Shown: positions 37,230 to 46,103, numbered from the stretch's first letter. The stretch: 64,000 bases of DNA from Anaeromassilibacillus senegalensis (GCF_021531715.1 NZ_JAFBIT010000002.1:1-64000); one strand, 5' to 3'. A program made the numbers and translations. The notes: generated by a model not told the origin, from the letters alone.

Positions 37230-38358
37230 CTTCGCCGCCCCCTTCTTCCGTTTCCTGCAGTGCCTCCCCCATCTCGTCGCTGAACGAGCTGTAGTCGCCC
37301 ATGGTGCCGGAGTAGACGGATTTCGCCATGACGTGAATATCGTCCGGCGTGAGCGCCAGACCGATGCGGTCGCCGACACGCGCGGAATCGGTCGTCTGGA
37401 TCATCCACTTGAAGCCGTCGACGTCGACGATGATCTCATAATGCACACCCTTGAACGTGACGCTTGTGACCTCGCCGTTGATGTGCGCGGCCGCCGAGCC
37501 CGTGGGCACGATATCGATATCCTCCGGACGGATCACGACGTCGACCGGCGCCATTTTGCCGAAGCCGCTGTCGAGCGACTTGAAGCGTTGTCCCGCCACC
37601 TCGACCAGGTAGTCGTCGATCATCAAGCCGTCGAGAATGTTGCTCTCGCCGATGAAGTCCGCGACGAAGGCGTTCTTCGGTTCGTTGTAAATGTCGATCG
37701 GCGAGCCGATCTGCTGGATCTCGCCCTTATCCATGACGACGACCGTGTCGCTCATGGAGAGCGCCTCCTCCTGGTCGTGCGTGACAAAGATGAACGTGAT
37801 GCCGACCGCTTGCTGAATCTTCTTCAGCTCACTCTGCATGTCCTTGCGCAGCTTGAGATCGAGCGCGGAAAGCGGCTCATCGAGCAGCAGCACCTTCGGT
37901 TCATTCGCGAGCGCGCGGGCGATTGCGACACGCTGCTGCTGACCGCCGGAGAGCTGCCCGACGCCGCGGTGCGCCATGCCGTTCAGATTCACCATGTGGA
38001 GCATCTCCGACACGGTTTTCTGGATCTCGTCCTCTTTTTTGCCCTTGATGCGCATGCCGAACGCAATGTTTTCATAGACATTCAGGTGCGGAAAGAGTGC
38101 GTACTTCTGGAAGATCGTGTTGACCGCGCGCTTGTGCGGCGGCACGCCGTTGATCTTCTCGCCACCAAAAAAGACATCGCCGCTATCGGGTGTGACGAAG
38201 CCGCCGATCGTGCGCAAAACCGTGGTTTTGCCGCAGCCGGAGGGGCCGAGGAGCGTCACGAACTCGCCGTCACCGATTGTGAGGTTGAAGTTCTTGAGCA
38301 CCTGTTCGCCGTCAAACGATACTGCAATGTCTTTCAAAGTGATAATTGGTTTTAACAT
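37219..38358 (-). CDS. potA: Spermidine/putrescine ABC transporter ATPase PotA
   Basis: A 379-residue ATPase that powers polyamine uptake: Walker [10 protein letters not shown], signature [14 protein letters not shown], Walker B VLLLDEP, switch THDQEEA, and a C-terminal TOBE domain ([11 protein letters not shown]). There are two ATGs, 38367 and 38358. The second has the AAGGGG site at a better distance and is preferred. It is the first gene of the operon and follows a leader of about 230 nt. Confidence 0.95.
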   Translation of the reverse strand: MLKPIITLKDIAVSFDGEQVLKNFNLTIGDGEFVTLLGPSGCGKTTVLRTIGGFVTPDSGDVFFGGEKINGVPPHKRAVNTIFQKYALFPHLNVYENIAFGMRIKGKKEDEIQKTVSEMLHMVNLNGMAHRGVGQLSGGQQQRVAIARALANEPKVLLLDEPLSALDLKLRKDMQSELKKIQQAVGITFIFVTHDQEEALSMSDTVVVMDKGEIQQIGSPIDIYNEPKNAFVADFIGESNILDGLMIDDYLVEVAGQRFKSLDSGFGKMAPVDVVIRPEDIDIVPTGSAAAHINGEVTSVTFKGVHYEIIVDVDGFKWMIQTTDSARVGDRIGLALTPDDIHVMAKSVYSGTMGDYSSFSDEMGEALQETEEGGGEDAY

Positions 38359-38592
38359 GGAAAGCATCCCCTTTGCGGTTTGGTAGGACAGAAGTCCCCC
38401 GAAAGTTGCGTGGTCTTAGTGAATCACACACCCCGGCTGCTTTTATGTGCACTGCTTCCGCAAAGGATTTTACGCAGACCGCAGGGTAATCCCTGCAATG
38501 AGGTCGCGGCAGGACATTCGTCGGCAAAGCAGAAAAACTTCCATTTCGCTTCAGAACAGCCGATTTTATTTGGTTTTAGATGCAAACGCAAT
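38359..38592 (-). other. Long structured leader of potABCD
   Basis: About 230 nt of transcribed, untranslated RNA. It contains a strong hairpin (GCAGGG-taat-CCCTGC near 38479-38496, extended by GACC/GGTC). I do not recognise a named riboswitch. There is no U tract to mark a terminator, so any control would be at translation or processing. Confidence 0.4.
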
Positions 38593-38598
38593 GAGTTA

Positions 38599-38627
38599 AG
38601 TCTAAGGAAAAAGTCGAGATTTGTCAA
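38599..38627 (-). promoter_or_regulatory. potABCD promoter
   Basis: Minus strand: TTGACA (38627-38622), 17 nt, TAGACT (38604-38599). The transcription start would be near 38592. Confidence 0.7.
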
Positions 38628-38764
38628 CCGGTTTTTGATAAAATATGAACCCGCCCTCAATTTTATACACTCCGCCCCGAAACCGGTCCGTTTACGCCCC
38701 CGTTTTCGTCATTTTGCGCGCAGAAAAACGCCGCTCCCGGCACGTGGGAACGGCGTTGAATCTC

Positions 38765-39334
38765 TTATCGGTTCAGGCGCAGCGCACTGCGGCGTTCAAA
38801 TGTCTCCTCGCGGAACGTTCGGTCGCGCATAGGCCGGTAGCCGCGTGCAAAAGCGGCCCGTTTGCCTGCCCATGGGCGGCGGCGCAAAGAATAAAACGCG
38901 GCGAACATACCGGTCATCGCGACGGCCACAACCGCAAAAAACGGCAGCAGCCCGGAAAACGACCACGTATGCTTCTCTGCGGAATGCACGACGACGGATG
39001 GCGCGTTCTGCGCAGGCGCGGCGGTCGGTTCGGCAGAGGCCTCCGCTGCCGGAGCCGAAACCGGCGAGATTGTGCGCAGCGACTCATACAGCATCTTATC
39101 GGCGATCGAGCGGCCCTGCCCGCGGGCGACCGCCTCAAGCTGCGCGGCAACTGCCGCAAAGTTTTCTTCGGTCAGCGCCGACTCTGGCACCGCTTCAGCC
39201 GTGTCCTGTGCCGCCTCCGGCGCGGAGCCGGCCTCGTCGGCAAGCACCGGCGCGCTCAGCATAATCGCCGCCAGCAGCGCGAGAATCGCCGCGCAGATGC
39301 GGCGCAGCAGCCGCAGGTAAATTTCTCTCTCCAT
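38765..39334 (-). CDS. Hypothetical exported, membrane-anchored protein
   Basis: A 189-residue protein of no family I recognise: signal peptide (LLRRICAAILALLAAIMLSAPVLA), a low-complexity Ala/Glu/Pro region, a short helical part (ENFAAVAAQLEAVARGQGRSIADKMLYESL), then one membrane helix (LLPFFAVVAVAMTGMFAAFYSL) and a basic cytoplasmic tail. The ATG at 39334 has AAAGGGAAG about 12 nt upstream; a TTG at 39361 is possible. Its promoter carries a WalR-type box, which ties it to envelope maintenance. Confidence 0.6.
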   Translation of the reverse strand: MEREIYLRLLRRICAAILALLAAIMLSAPVLADEAGSAPEAAQDTAEAVPESALTEENFAAVAAQLEAVARGQGRSIADKMLYESLRTISPVSAPAAEASAEPTAAPAQNAPSVVVHSAEKHTWSFSGLLPFFAVVAVAMTGMFAAFYSLRRRPWAGKRAAFARGYRPMRDRTFREETFERRSALRLNR

Positions 39335-39413
39335 CCGTATGACCCGCTTCCCTTTCCGCAAGGCGTCGAAACGCCCGCCTGTGTACGCAAAAGATTACAT
39401 TTGGATAACAAAT

Positions 39414-39458
39414 ATTACAACCTTGTTACATTTTAACACAGGCATACGCGGTTTGCAA
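39414..39458 (-). promoter_or_regulatory. Promoter with WalR-type box for the exported protein
   Basis: Minus strand: TTGCAA (39458-39453), 17 nt, TAAAAT (39435-39430), then TGTAACAAGGTTGTAAT (39430-39414), again TGTWAH-N5-TGTWAH. The box starts on the last base of the -10, exactly as at 8314-8330. Confidence 0.65.
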
Positions 39459-39485
39459 GCCCCAAACCGGAATTTCAGAAAAAAG

Positions 39486-40172
39486 TCAGTCGCTCGGGAT
39501 CTGACCGAGGAGCTCTTCGAGCAAGGCGGCTTCCTCGTATGTCATGCGCAGCCAGTCGCCGTCGCCTTCACGCAGGAACATGTTGCCAAAGTGGACAAAT
39601 TCCCGCTCGGTACCGTCCGCCATCGTCAGCGTCAGCCTATATGCCATACCGCAATATTCGTCCGGATTCTCCGGGAAATCCGCCTGCAACGTCAGACTGT
39701 TCAGGTACGCTACGATTTTGTTGATCTTCCCGCGGCTTGTGTAAGTCCGTTCGTGCTCCGCGCTCTCCGGCATCGAGACGACTGTGATCTGCTCAACCTC
39801 TGCAGCTTCGATGCAGAAGCCGTAAACCGTGCTGTCGCCTGCCGCGTATTCGGCATCCTCCGCCCGGCTTTCCTCGAATTTTTCTTCGAGGGCGCCCGCT
39901 GTCTCGTCGTCCGCGGCCCCACCGTCCAACGCCCCTTCTTCTGTGACGGCAGCCGTGCTTTCCTCCGCGCTGCCGGACATCAAATTGTCCGCCTTCATCC
40001 ATTGCGCGGCAAACGCCCAGCCGACGAGCAGGCAGACGCACGCGGCGAGCGCACCCGCCCAGCGGACGGTTTTCATCGGGATCACGCGGCGCGCCGGACA
40101 CGCCGTCTCCGCCTCCGCAACGTATTCGTCGCGCACAAAGCTCAGCGCCGCAAACAAATCTTTTCCGGTCAT
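39486..40172 (-). CDS. Putative membrane anti-sigma factor for the ECF sigma
   Basis: A 228-residue single-pass protein: a short cytoplasmic part (MTGKDLFAALSFVRDEYV), a membrane helix (WAGALAACVCLLVGWAFAAQW, about 38-58), an acidic Ala/Glu linker, and an outside domain (VYGFCIEAAEVEQITVVSMP, then KINKIVAYLNSL, YRLTLTMADGTEREFVHFG). The gene is 17 nt downstream of the sigma factor gene. I recognise no zinc-binding anti-sigma motif, so the role is inferred from position and topology, which match clostridial sigma partners. Confidence 0.65.
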   Translation of the reverse strand: MTGKDLFAALSFVRDEYVAEAETACPARRVIPMKTVRWAGALAACVCLLVGWAFAAQWMKADNLMSGSAEESTAAVTEEGALDGGAADDETAGALEEKFEESRAEDAEYAAGDSTVYGFCIEAAEVEQITVVSMPESAEHERTYTSRGKINKIVAYLNSLTLQADFPENPDEYCGMAYRLTLTMADGTEREFVHFGNMFLREGDGDWLRMTYEEAALLEELLGQIPSD

Positions 40173-40189
40173 CTCTCAAATCCCCTTTC

Positions 40190-40747
40190 TCAAACGCTGA
40201 TTTCTTCTTTTTCGAGATATTCGCGCAGCTTCTGGCGCGTGCGGAACAGAGAGGTTTTCACGCGGCTTTCGCCGAAACCGTACCGCGCGGCGATCTCATG
40301 CACGGAATCCATGTACCAATACCGGCGCATGAAGATCAGGCGGTTCTCCTGCGGCAGACTTTCGAGGAATCGGTTCAGCGCTTCGCCGAGCTCCCGGCTT
40401 TCGCGCTGCCGTTCGTCCTCCGGATTCGGAATGCACGCGGCAAGCTCGTCCGTCAGCTCGACAACCTCCGCGCGCCGCTTGGCGGCGTTCAGCCAGTCGA
40501 GCTTATTGCATGCGATGTTCCGGCAGAGCTTCGCGAGAAACGCGAAGAAATACGACGGGCGCTGCGGCGGAATCGCGTTCCACGCGCCGAGATATGTATC
40601 GTTGACGCATTCCTCGGCGTCCTCCTTGGCGCGCAACAGCCGGGCAGAAAGCTGCGAGAGCCTGCCGCCGTATTTTTCGCTAGTCTCATGGATGGCCTGC
40701 GTGTTCCGCGCCCAGTACAGCTCCAGAATCCGTTCGTCCTCCAGCAT
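40190..40747 (-). CDS. ECF-type RNA polymerase sigma factor
   Basis: A 185-residue sigma factor with region 2 (ERILELYWARNTQAIHETSEKYGGRLSQL, then AEECVNDTYLGAWNAIPPQRPSYFFAFLAKLCRNIACNKLDW) and region 4 (LPQENRLIFMRRYWYMDSVHEIAARYGFGESRVKTSLFRTRQKLREYL). The linker is short, as in ECF sigmas. It is the first gene of the pair with the membrane partner, so envelope stress is a likely signal. The target promoters are not known. Confidence 0.88.
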   Translation of the reverse strand: MLEDERILELYWARNTQAIHETSEKYGGRLSQLSARLLRAKEDAEECVNDTYLGAWNAIPPQRPSYFFAFLAKLCRNIACNKLDWLNAAKRRAEVVELTDELAACIPNPEDERQRESRELGEALNRFLESLPQENRLIFMRRYWYMDSVHEIAARYGFGESRVKTSLFRTRQKLREYLEKEEISV

Positions 40748-40828
40748 TTTACCGCTCCCCCCTCTTCTGTCCCTTCATCTCTCTTGTAAGCATATCTGCG
40801 ATTAAGGTTACAGGAATGCAGAAAATTT

Positions 40829-42418
40829 TTATCCGCGCATCTCGAGATACTCGTCGTACGTCGTGACGCGGTCAAATGTGCCGCCCTCGGGCAGGATCTC
40901 AATGATGCGGTTTGCGACGGTCTGCGTGAACTCATGGTCGTGCGAAGCGAAGAGCACGACGCCCTTGAAATCGATCAAGCCGTTGTTGACCGCCGTGATG
41001 GATTCGAGGTCAAGGTGGTTCGTCGGCTGGTCGAGCAGCAGCACATTGCTGTTGAACATCATCATGCGCGAGAGCATGCAGCGCACCTTTTCGCCGCCGG
41101 AAAGCACCTTGACAGGCTTATAGACGTCCTCGCCGGAGAACAGCATCTTGCCGAGGAAGCCGCGCAGATACGTTTCGGTCGTATCCTTCGAATACTGCTC
41201 GAGCCATTTCAGGATCGAGTCGTCCACGTCGTTGAAATACGCGGAGTTGTCCTGCGGGAAGTACGAGCGGCTTGTGGAAACGCCCCATTTGAACGTGCCC
41301 GCGTCCGGCTCCATTTCTTCGGTCAGAATCTTGAAAAGCGTCGGCACGGCAAATTCGTTCTGCGCGACGAACGCGATCTTATCCCCGCGCCCGACGATGA
41401 ACGAAACATTGTCGAGCACCTTCACGCCGTCCACGGTCTTGGTCAGGCCGGACACCGTGAGTACGTCTTTGCCGAGCTCGCGATCCATCGTGAAGCCGAC
41501 GTACGGATAGCGGCGGGAGGATGCCGGCATCTCCTCCACGGTGATCTTCTCGAGCAGCTTCTTGCGGGAGGTCGCCTGACGGGACTTCGACTTGTTCGCG
41601 GAGAAACGCTGGATGAAGTTCTGTAGCTCCTTGATCTTCTCCTCCGCCTTGCGGTTCTGATCGCGCAGCATGCGCTGAATGAGCTGGCTCGACTCATACC
41701 AGAAATCGTAGTTGCCGATATACAGCTTGATCTTGCCGTAATCGACGTCGACAATATGCGTGCAGACGTTGTTGAGGAAGTGACGGTCGTGCGAGACGAC
41801 GATGACCGTGCCCTCATACTCGATCAGAAAATCCTCGAGCCACGTGATCGCCTTTGCGTCGAGACCGTTCGTCGGCTCGTCGAGAAGGATCATATCCGGC
41901 TGGCCAAAGAGCGCGCGGGCAAGCAGTACCTTGACCTTCTCGCTCTGGTTCAGCGTGCTCATCCGGTCGTACATCGCATTGCTGTCCAGGCCGAGGCCCT
42001 GCATCAGCTTTGCAGCCTCCGTCTCCGCTTCCCAGCCGTTCAGCTCAGCGAATTCGGCTTCGAGCTCGGCGGCGCGGTTGCCGTCCTCCTCGCTGAAATC
42101 GGGCTTCGCGTACAGCGCGTCCTTCTCCACGGAGATTTCGTACAGCCGCGCGTTGCCCTGCATGATCGTCTCGAAGATGCTCTGTTCCTCGTAGGCGAAG
42201 TGATCCTGCTTCAAGACCGACATGCGGTACTTCGGATCAAACGAAATCTCGCCCTTCGACGGCTCCAGATCGCCCGAGAGGATGCGCAGGAACGTCGACT
42301 TTCCGGCGCCGTTCGCGCCGATGATGCCGTAGCAATTGCCCGGCAGAAATTGCAGATTGACATTGGAAAAGAGGTTCTGGCCGTCAAAATTGATAGCCAC
42401 CCCGGAAACATTCAGCAT
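40829..42418 (-). CDS. ABC-F family ATPase (YkpA/YbiT-like)
   Basis: A 529-residue soluble protein with two ATPase domains and no membrane part; relatives act on the ribosome. NBD1 Walker A GANGAGKST (34-42) and catalytic Glu181 are intact, and the NBD2 signature LSGGEKVR (439-446) completes a working site. The other site is degenerate: NBD2 lacks the Walker A Lys (VAQNEFAVPTL, 351-361), has Gln464 in LLLDQP, and faces the altered NBD1 signature LNQSEK. The inter-domain linker is basic (RFSANKSKSRQATSRKK). The gene follows the HAD gene by 24 nt. Confidence 0.92.
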   Translation of the reverse strand: MLNVSGVAINFDGQNLFSNVNLQFLPGNCYGIIGANGAGKSTFLRILSGDLEPSKGEISFDPKYRMSVLKQDHFAYEEQSIFETIMQGNARLYEISVEKDALYAKPDFSEEDGNRAAELEAEFAELNGWEAETEAAKLMQGLGLDSNAMYDRMSTLNQSEKVKVLLARALFGQPDMILLDEPTNGLDAKAITWLEDFLIEYEGTVIVVSHDRHFLNNVCTHIVDVDYGKIKLYIGNYDFWYESSQLIQRMLRDQNRKAEEKIKELQNFIQRFSANKSKSRQATSRKKLLEKITVEEMPASSRRYPYVGFTMDRELGKDVLTVSGLTKTVDGVKVLDNVSFIVGRGDKIAFVAQNEFAVPTLFKILTEEMEPDAGTFKWGVSTSRSYFPQDNSAYFNDVDDSILKWLEQYSKDTTETYLRGFLGKMLFSGEDVYKPVKVLSGGEKVRCMLSRMMMFNSNVLLLDQPTNHLDLESITAVNNGLIDFKGVVLFASHDHEFTQTVANRIIEILPEGGTFDRVTTYDEYLEMRG

Positions 42419-42442
42419 GATAAAAACCTTTCTGTAATGAAA

Positions 42443-43285
42443 TTAGTTGCAGAGCACAAAACGCTCGACCGCTTCGGCAAAGCCGTCCTCCAGACACGGT
42501 GCGACAACCGCATCTGCCTCGGCCTTTGCCGCCGGAATGCCGTTTCCGACCACCGCCGCAAAGCCCGCCGCGCGCAGCATGCCGAGGTCGTTGCCGTTGT
42601 CGCCGACCGCCATCGTCGCCGCTGGGTCAAGCCCGAGCGCATCGCACAGCATGCGAAGGCCCGTGCCCTTGTTGCAGCCCTTCGCGTTGATCTCGATGTT
42701 GTCGACATTTGAATACGTCAGTTCGATGCCGTCGAGCTGCTGGAGCCGCGCTAGGATCTCCTCCCGCATGTTCTCGGGAATGAACATCATATTGATCTTC
42801 TCCGGCTGCGCGCCCGTTTCCGTCAGGTAATCGGAAAGGCTGTCCACAAAGGTGTAGTCCTTCGTGATGAAATAGAACTTGTCCTCCGGAAAGCCAAACA
42901 CCGTTTTCGCCTTATCGGGATTGTCGCGCCGCGTAACGCCGCGTCCATTGACATAGTATTCGACATAAAGCTCGTAATCATCAAAAATTTGCTGTACCGC
43001 GAGCGCCGTCTCTGTCGGAATCCAATTGGCGCACACGAGCTTATCCTCGTGCAGATCCCACACCGCGCCGCCGTTTGAGGTGATCGCATAGCGGATAGAC
43101 GGCAGCTCCGTCAGACACGGCGGGATGAAATTCTTCACACGTCCCGTCGCCGGAACCATCCAAACACCCGCTTCACTTGCTTTTTCTATGGCCTGCCGGT
43201 TGCGCGCGGAAAGCTCGGCGTGGCCGTGCAGCGTTGTACCATCCAGATCAAAAGCGACCAGACGGATCTTTTCCCTGTTTTTCAT
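42443..43285 (-). CDS. Cof-type HAD-superfamily hydrolase
   Basis: A 280-residue HAD subclass IIB phosphatase: motif I FDLDGTTLHG (residues 12-21), ATGR after the first cap turn, and MAVGDNGNDLGML as the metal-binding motif IV. Enzymes of this type dephosphorylate sugar phosphates, FMN or PLP with overlapping preferences. The substrate is not determined. It is the first gene of the pair with the ABC-F gene. A weak minus-strand promoter (TTGTTT, 17 nt, TAAATT) lies upstream. Confidence 0.9.
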   Translation of the reverse strand: MKNREKIRLVAFDLDGTTLHGHAELSARNRQAIEKASEAGVWMVPATGRVKNFIPPCLTELPSIRYAITSNGGAVWDLHEDKLVCANWIPTETALAVQQIFDDYELYVEYYVNGRGVTRRDNPDKAKTVFGFPEDKFYFITKDYTFVDSLSDYLTETGAQPEKINMMFIPENMREEILARLQQLDGIELTYSNVDNIEINAKGCNKGTGLRMLCDALGLDPAATMAVGDNGNDLGMLRAAGFAAVVGNGIPAAKAEADAVVAPCLEDGFAEAVERFVLCN

Positions 43286-43386
43286 CCTTACATCTTCCCT
43301 TCTTCATCGCATTCCAACTTAATTTACTATAAACCGTGCCGGAAAACAAGGCTTTTTCCAACTTCTTTTGAAAATTTCGCGCGCCC

Positions 43387-43415
43387 TTGTCAAAAGCAGC
43401 GTGCTGTGCTATACT
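43387..43415 (+). promoter_or_regulatory. Promoter of the PNPOx-like gene
   Basis: TTGTCA (43387-43392), 17 nt, TATACT (43410-43415) with an extended TG before the -10. The same TGTGCTATACT string appears near 15005 and 46516. Confidence 0.65.
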
Positions 43416-43448
43416 GGTCGCAAATTTCAAAACAGGAGATGCGAGCTC

Positions 43449-43927
43449 ATGGATGATACCACTCTTCGCCGGAAGGATCGCGCGCTTGACCGCGAGGCGG
43501 CGCTGCACGCGCTCGATGAAAGCCTCTGGGGCACTCTTTCGATGTGCGCGCCGGACGGGATGCCTTATGGCTGTGCGCTGCATTTTGTCCGTGACGGCGA
43601 CGCCTGTACTTTCACGCTGCCGAAGCTGGCCTGAAAACCGAGCTACTGCGGCAGAACCCGCGCGTCTGCGCGCTGTTTGTGCGCGAAGCCAGCGTTATAG
43701 AACAGAAGCTCACAACGCGTTACGTCTCCGTGCTGGTGCGCGGCACGGCGCGGGAAATCACCGACAGCGCGGAAAAGTGCCGTGCGCTCCGGCTGCTCTG
43801 CGCAAAATTCGCGCCCAGTGCCGCCGACCACGCGGAGAGCACGATTCAGAGCGCCGCCGCACATACGGCGGTCTGGTGTGTGGAAATCGACTCCATCACC
43901 GGCAAGGCGAACCCGGCGCAGGCCTGA
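43449..43927 (+). pseudogene. Frameshifted pyridoxamine 5'-phosphate oxidase-family protein gene
   Basis: Two frames together encode one protein of about 159 residues of the flavin-binding split-barrel family (nitroimidazole-resistance-like): MDDTTLRRKDRALDREAALH to ACTFTLPK in one frame, then LKTELLRQNPRVCALFVREA to the end in the other. The break is at about 43626. One missing C (AAGCTGGC instead of AAGCCTGGC) would restore PKPGLKTELL. As read, translation stops at 43632-43634. It has a good promoter, ribosome binding site and terminator, so the loss may be recent or a sequencing error. Confidence 0.8.
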
Positions 43928-43940
43928 CATAAAGCGGAAA

Positions 43941-43971
43941 AACGAGGATGCACAGCACGTGCACCCTCGTT
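43941..43971. terminator. Bidirectional terminator
   Basis: Stem 43941-43953 with 43959-43971 (one mismatch), followed by a T run on the plus strand and TTTTTCC on the minus strand. It lies between the convergent PNPOx-like and DUF4097 genes. Confidence 0.85.
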
Positions 43972-43985
43972 TTTTTGTTCGTTGT

Positions 43986-44966
43986 TTATTTTGTCGGATT
44001 CAGAAGCACGTCTCCGGAGGTCGTGGAGATCTTGAGCTTCGCCGCACCGGCGCCGTATGTATACGTATCGCCCGATTTCTGCGCTTCAAAGCCGCAGGTC
44101 AGATCGCCGGATACTGAGGAAAAATCGCAGGTGAAGCCGTTTTCCGCCTCAGGCGCGGTGAATTCCACCTTGCCGCTGACTGTGGAAATCTCGGCGCTTT
44201 CCGCCCATTTCCGCATGGTCAGCGCGACGTTGCCCGAAACGGAACGGCACGAAAGCGCGTCCGCCGCGCCCTCCGCGAGGATTTCGCCGGAGGTCGTATT
44301 CAGTTCCAGCTCGCCGGCGGTCAATACGGTCAGAACCGTCTCGCCGGACGTATTGCCCGCGCGCAGCTTTTCGGAAGCTGTCAGGTTCTCGCCGGTAATG
44401 TCACCGGAAGTGGAGGAAAGCTCCATCGTTTCCGCGCGGATGCCTCTGATCTCAATCCCGCCGGACGTCGTAGCGAAGCTGACATCCTTCGCCGCAAAAT
44501 TCTCGGTGTAGATGTTGCCCGAAACGGAGTGAACCGAGATGCTGCTCAATGAATCCGCCAGCGCTTCCGGAATCCACACCTCGAGCGACTTGGACTGATC
44601 CGCCATGACGCTGAAATGGAAGAGCGCACTGTCCCACTTAACCGAGAGCTCACCGCCGGAAAGATCGAACTCCAGCTTTTCGTTCTCCTGCAGCTCGCGC
44701 CGGGCCGTTTCCGTGATGCGGATCACGTCGCCATCGTACAGCGAAAGCGTTACGGGACCGCTGACCCAATCGATCTTGATCTCCCGAAGGTACTCTGCCT
44801 CCTCCGTGTACTCATACGGAATCTCATACGGCGTCATGCCCTCCGCCGTCCCCGCAATGAGATCGCCGAAGCCGAAGCCGGTCATAAGGCCGAACGCCAG
44901 CACGCCGACGGCAAAGACCGCGACGCACGCCAGCGCGACAATTTTCAAAACCGTTCCTGTTTTCAT
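43986..44966 (-). CDS. DUF4097-family beta-repeat protein, membrane-anchored
   Basis: A 326-residue protein with an N-terminal membrane helix (VLKIVALACVAVFAVGVLAFGLMTG) and an outside right-handed beta structure built of repeats such as SVHSVSGNIYTENF, ATTSGGIEIRGI, SSTSGDITGENL, NTSGETVL and STTSGDVLLNP, characteristic of DUF4097/adhesin-like repeats. A TTG at 44978 is possible but ATG 44966 sits better behind GGAAAGGG. It is the last gene of the PadR operon. In related bacteria this set (PadR, DUF1700, DUF4097) responds to envelope conditions. The function is unknown. Confidence 0.85.
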   Translation of the reverse strand: MKTGTVLKIVALACVAVFAVGVLAFGLMTGFGFGDLIAGTAEGMTPYEIPYEYTEEAEYLREIKIDWVSGPVTLSLYDGDVIRITETARRELQENEKLEFDLSGGELSVKWDSALFHFSVMADQSKSLEVWIPEALADSLSSISVHSVSGNIYTENFAAKDVSFATTSGGIEIRGIRAETMELSSTSGDITGENLTASEKLRAGNTSGETVLTVLTAGELELNTTSGEILAEGAADALSCRSVSGNVALTMRKWAESAEISTVSGKVEFTAPEAENGFTCDFSSVSGDLTCGFEAQKSGDTYTYGAGAAKLKISTTSGDVLLNPTK

Positions 44967-45002
44967 AAATCTGTCCAACCCTTTCCTTTTATTTCTTTTC
45001 CA

Positions 45003-45698
45003 TTATTTTCTTCCGAGCACCGCGTGCAGGATGCCGGAGATGGCCGGCGCAGCGATGAAGAGAATCCATGTGATGTCCCAGCGCCCCGTCATAAAGCTCA
45101 GCAGGAAATAGACCGCGAGAACGATCAGCCAGAAAGCGGAATCGATCGCCCTGAGCAGCGGCGTGTGATCGCTGCCGCCTTTTTTGCGGTTGTACAGGTC
45201 GATGACCACCTCAGGCGGGTCGCTGCGCTTCGGGCTGGTGATGCCGTTCCAGATGATGAGTCCCGTCGCGATGCCGATGAACACAAACATACCCGCCACG
45301 CCGAACACCGCCATCATGTCTCCGTTGTGCGAATGGGTGCTCATCGCACCCAGCACGATGACCGGAATGACGCTGAAAATATACAGCATGACGGAGACGG
45401 CGATAATCGCGGCGCTGCGGCGGCGGAAATAGTACATCGCCGTATAGTACGAGGTACCCTCGGCGCCGCGCACCGGCTGCGGCTCCTCGCGGCGCATCTC
45501 CTCGAGAAGCTCCGAGATGTCGCCGATGCCGTAGATCGTGATGTTGTACGCGTCCTCCTCCGATTTGCCGGAGGCAACAAGGTCGTTGTATTTGTCCAGC
45601 AGGTTTTGGACGAGTTCCACCTTCATCTCATACGCACGCTGGGTATCCGGTGCGTCGCAGAAAAGCTCATCCACATAGGCTCTGATGTTATACTCCAT
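45003..45698 (-). CDS. DUF1700-like membrane protein
   Basis: A 231-residue protein: a cytoplasmic N-terminal helical domain (YVDELFCDAPDTQRAYEMKVELVQNLLDKYNDLVASGKSEEDAY, typical of the permease-prefix/DUF1700 group) followed by membrane segments (AAIIAVSVMLYIFSVIPVIVLGA, VFGVAGMFVFIGIATGLIIWN, SAFWLIVLAVYFLLSF, ITWILFIAAPAISGILHAVLG). It is co-transcribed with PadR upstream and DUF4097 downstream. The biochemical role is not known. Confidence 0.78.
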   Translation of the reverse strand: MEYNIRAYVDELFCDAPDTQRAYEMKVELVQNLLDKYNDLVASGKSEEDAYNITIYGIGDISELLEEMRREEPQPVRGAEGTSYYTAMYYFRRRSAAIIAVSVMLYIFSVIPVIVLGAMSTHSHNGDMMAVFGVAGMFVFIGIATGLIIWNGITSPKRSDPPEVVIDLYNRKKGGSDHTPLLRAIDSAFWLIVLAVYFLLSFMTGRWDITWILFIAAPAISGILHAVLGRK

Positions 45699-45721
45699 AC
45701 TGTTCTTCCCCTTTTCCTTTT

Positions 45722-46045
45722 TTATCGGATCAGCTGCTCGATGATGTTGCGGGAATACTCCCAGTCCGAAAGCAGCGTTTCGTAGTAGGCGCGCCCCGCG
45801 GAGGTGATGGAATAGTATCGCCGCCGTGCGCCCGTGTTTTCATCGCCCCAGTAGGACACGATGAAGCCGCTCTGCTCCAGCCGACGGAACGCCGTATACA
45901 GCGTCGCCTCTTTTAGCTCGTACTGCCCATTGGTGATCGTCTGGATCACGCGGTTGATGTTGTAGCCGTAGCTGTCGCCGTGCGTGAGCTGCGCCAGAAT
46001 GATGGTATCCGTATGTCCGCGGATCAGATCTGCCGCAATCGCCAT
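45722..46045 (-). CDS. PadR-family transcriptional regulator
   Basis: A 107-residue winged-helix repressor: the characteristic start MAIAADLIRGHTDTIILAQL, then DSYGYNINRVI, YELKEATLYTAFRRLEQSGFIVSYWGDENTGARRRYYSITSAGRAYY. ATG 46045 is preferred over the TTG one codon earlier because AAAGGAAGG is better spaced. It leads a three-gene operon and probably represses its own promoter through the inverted repeat at 46115-46139. Confidence 0.92.
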   Translation of the reverse strand: MAIAADLIRGHTDTIILAQLTHGDSYGYNINRVIQTITNGQYELKEATLYTAFRRLEQSGFIVSYWGDENTGARRRYYSITSAGRAYYETLLSDWEYSRNIIEQLIR

Positions 46046-46103
46046 CAAATCCCTTCCTTTCTGCTTTCCGGATCACATAAAGTAGCTCCGAATCTTCATA
46101 TAC

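Noticed and set aside
43626-43640. TGA in the PNPOx-like gene as a selenocysteine codon or programmed frameshift
   Set aside because: There is no slippery heptamer or stem after it, the stop is followed by a frame change, and a single missing C explains the break.
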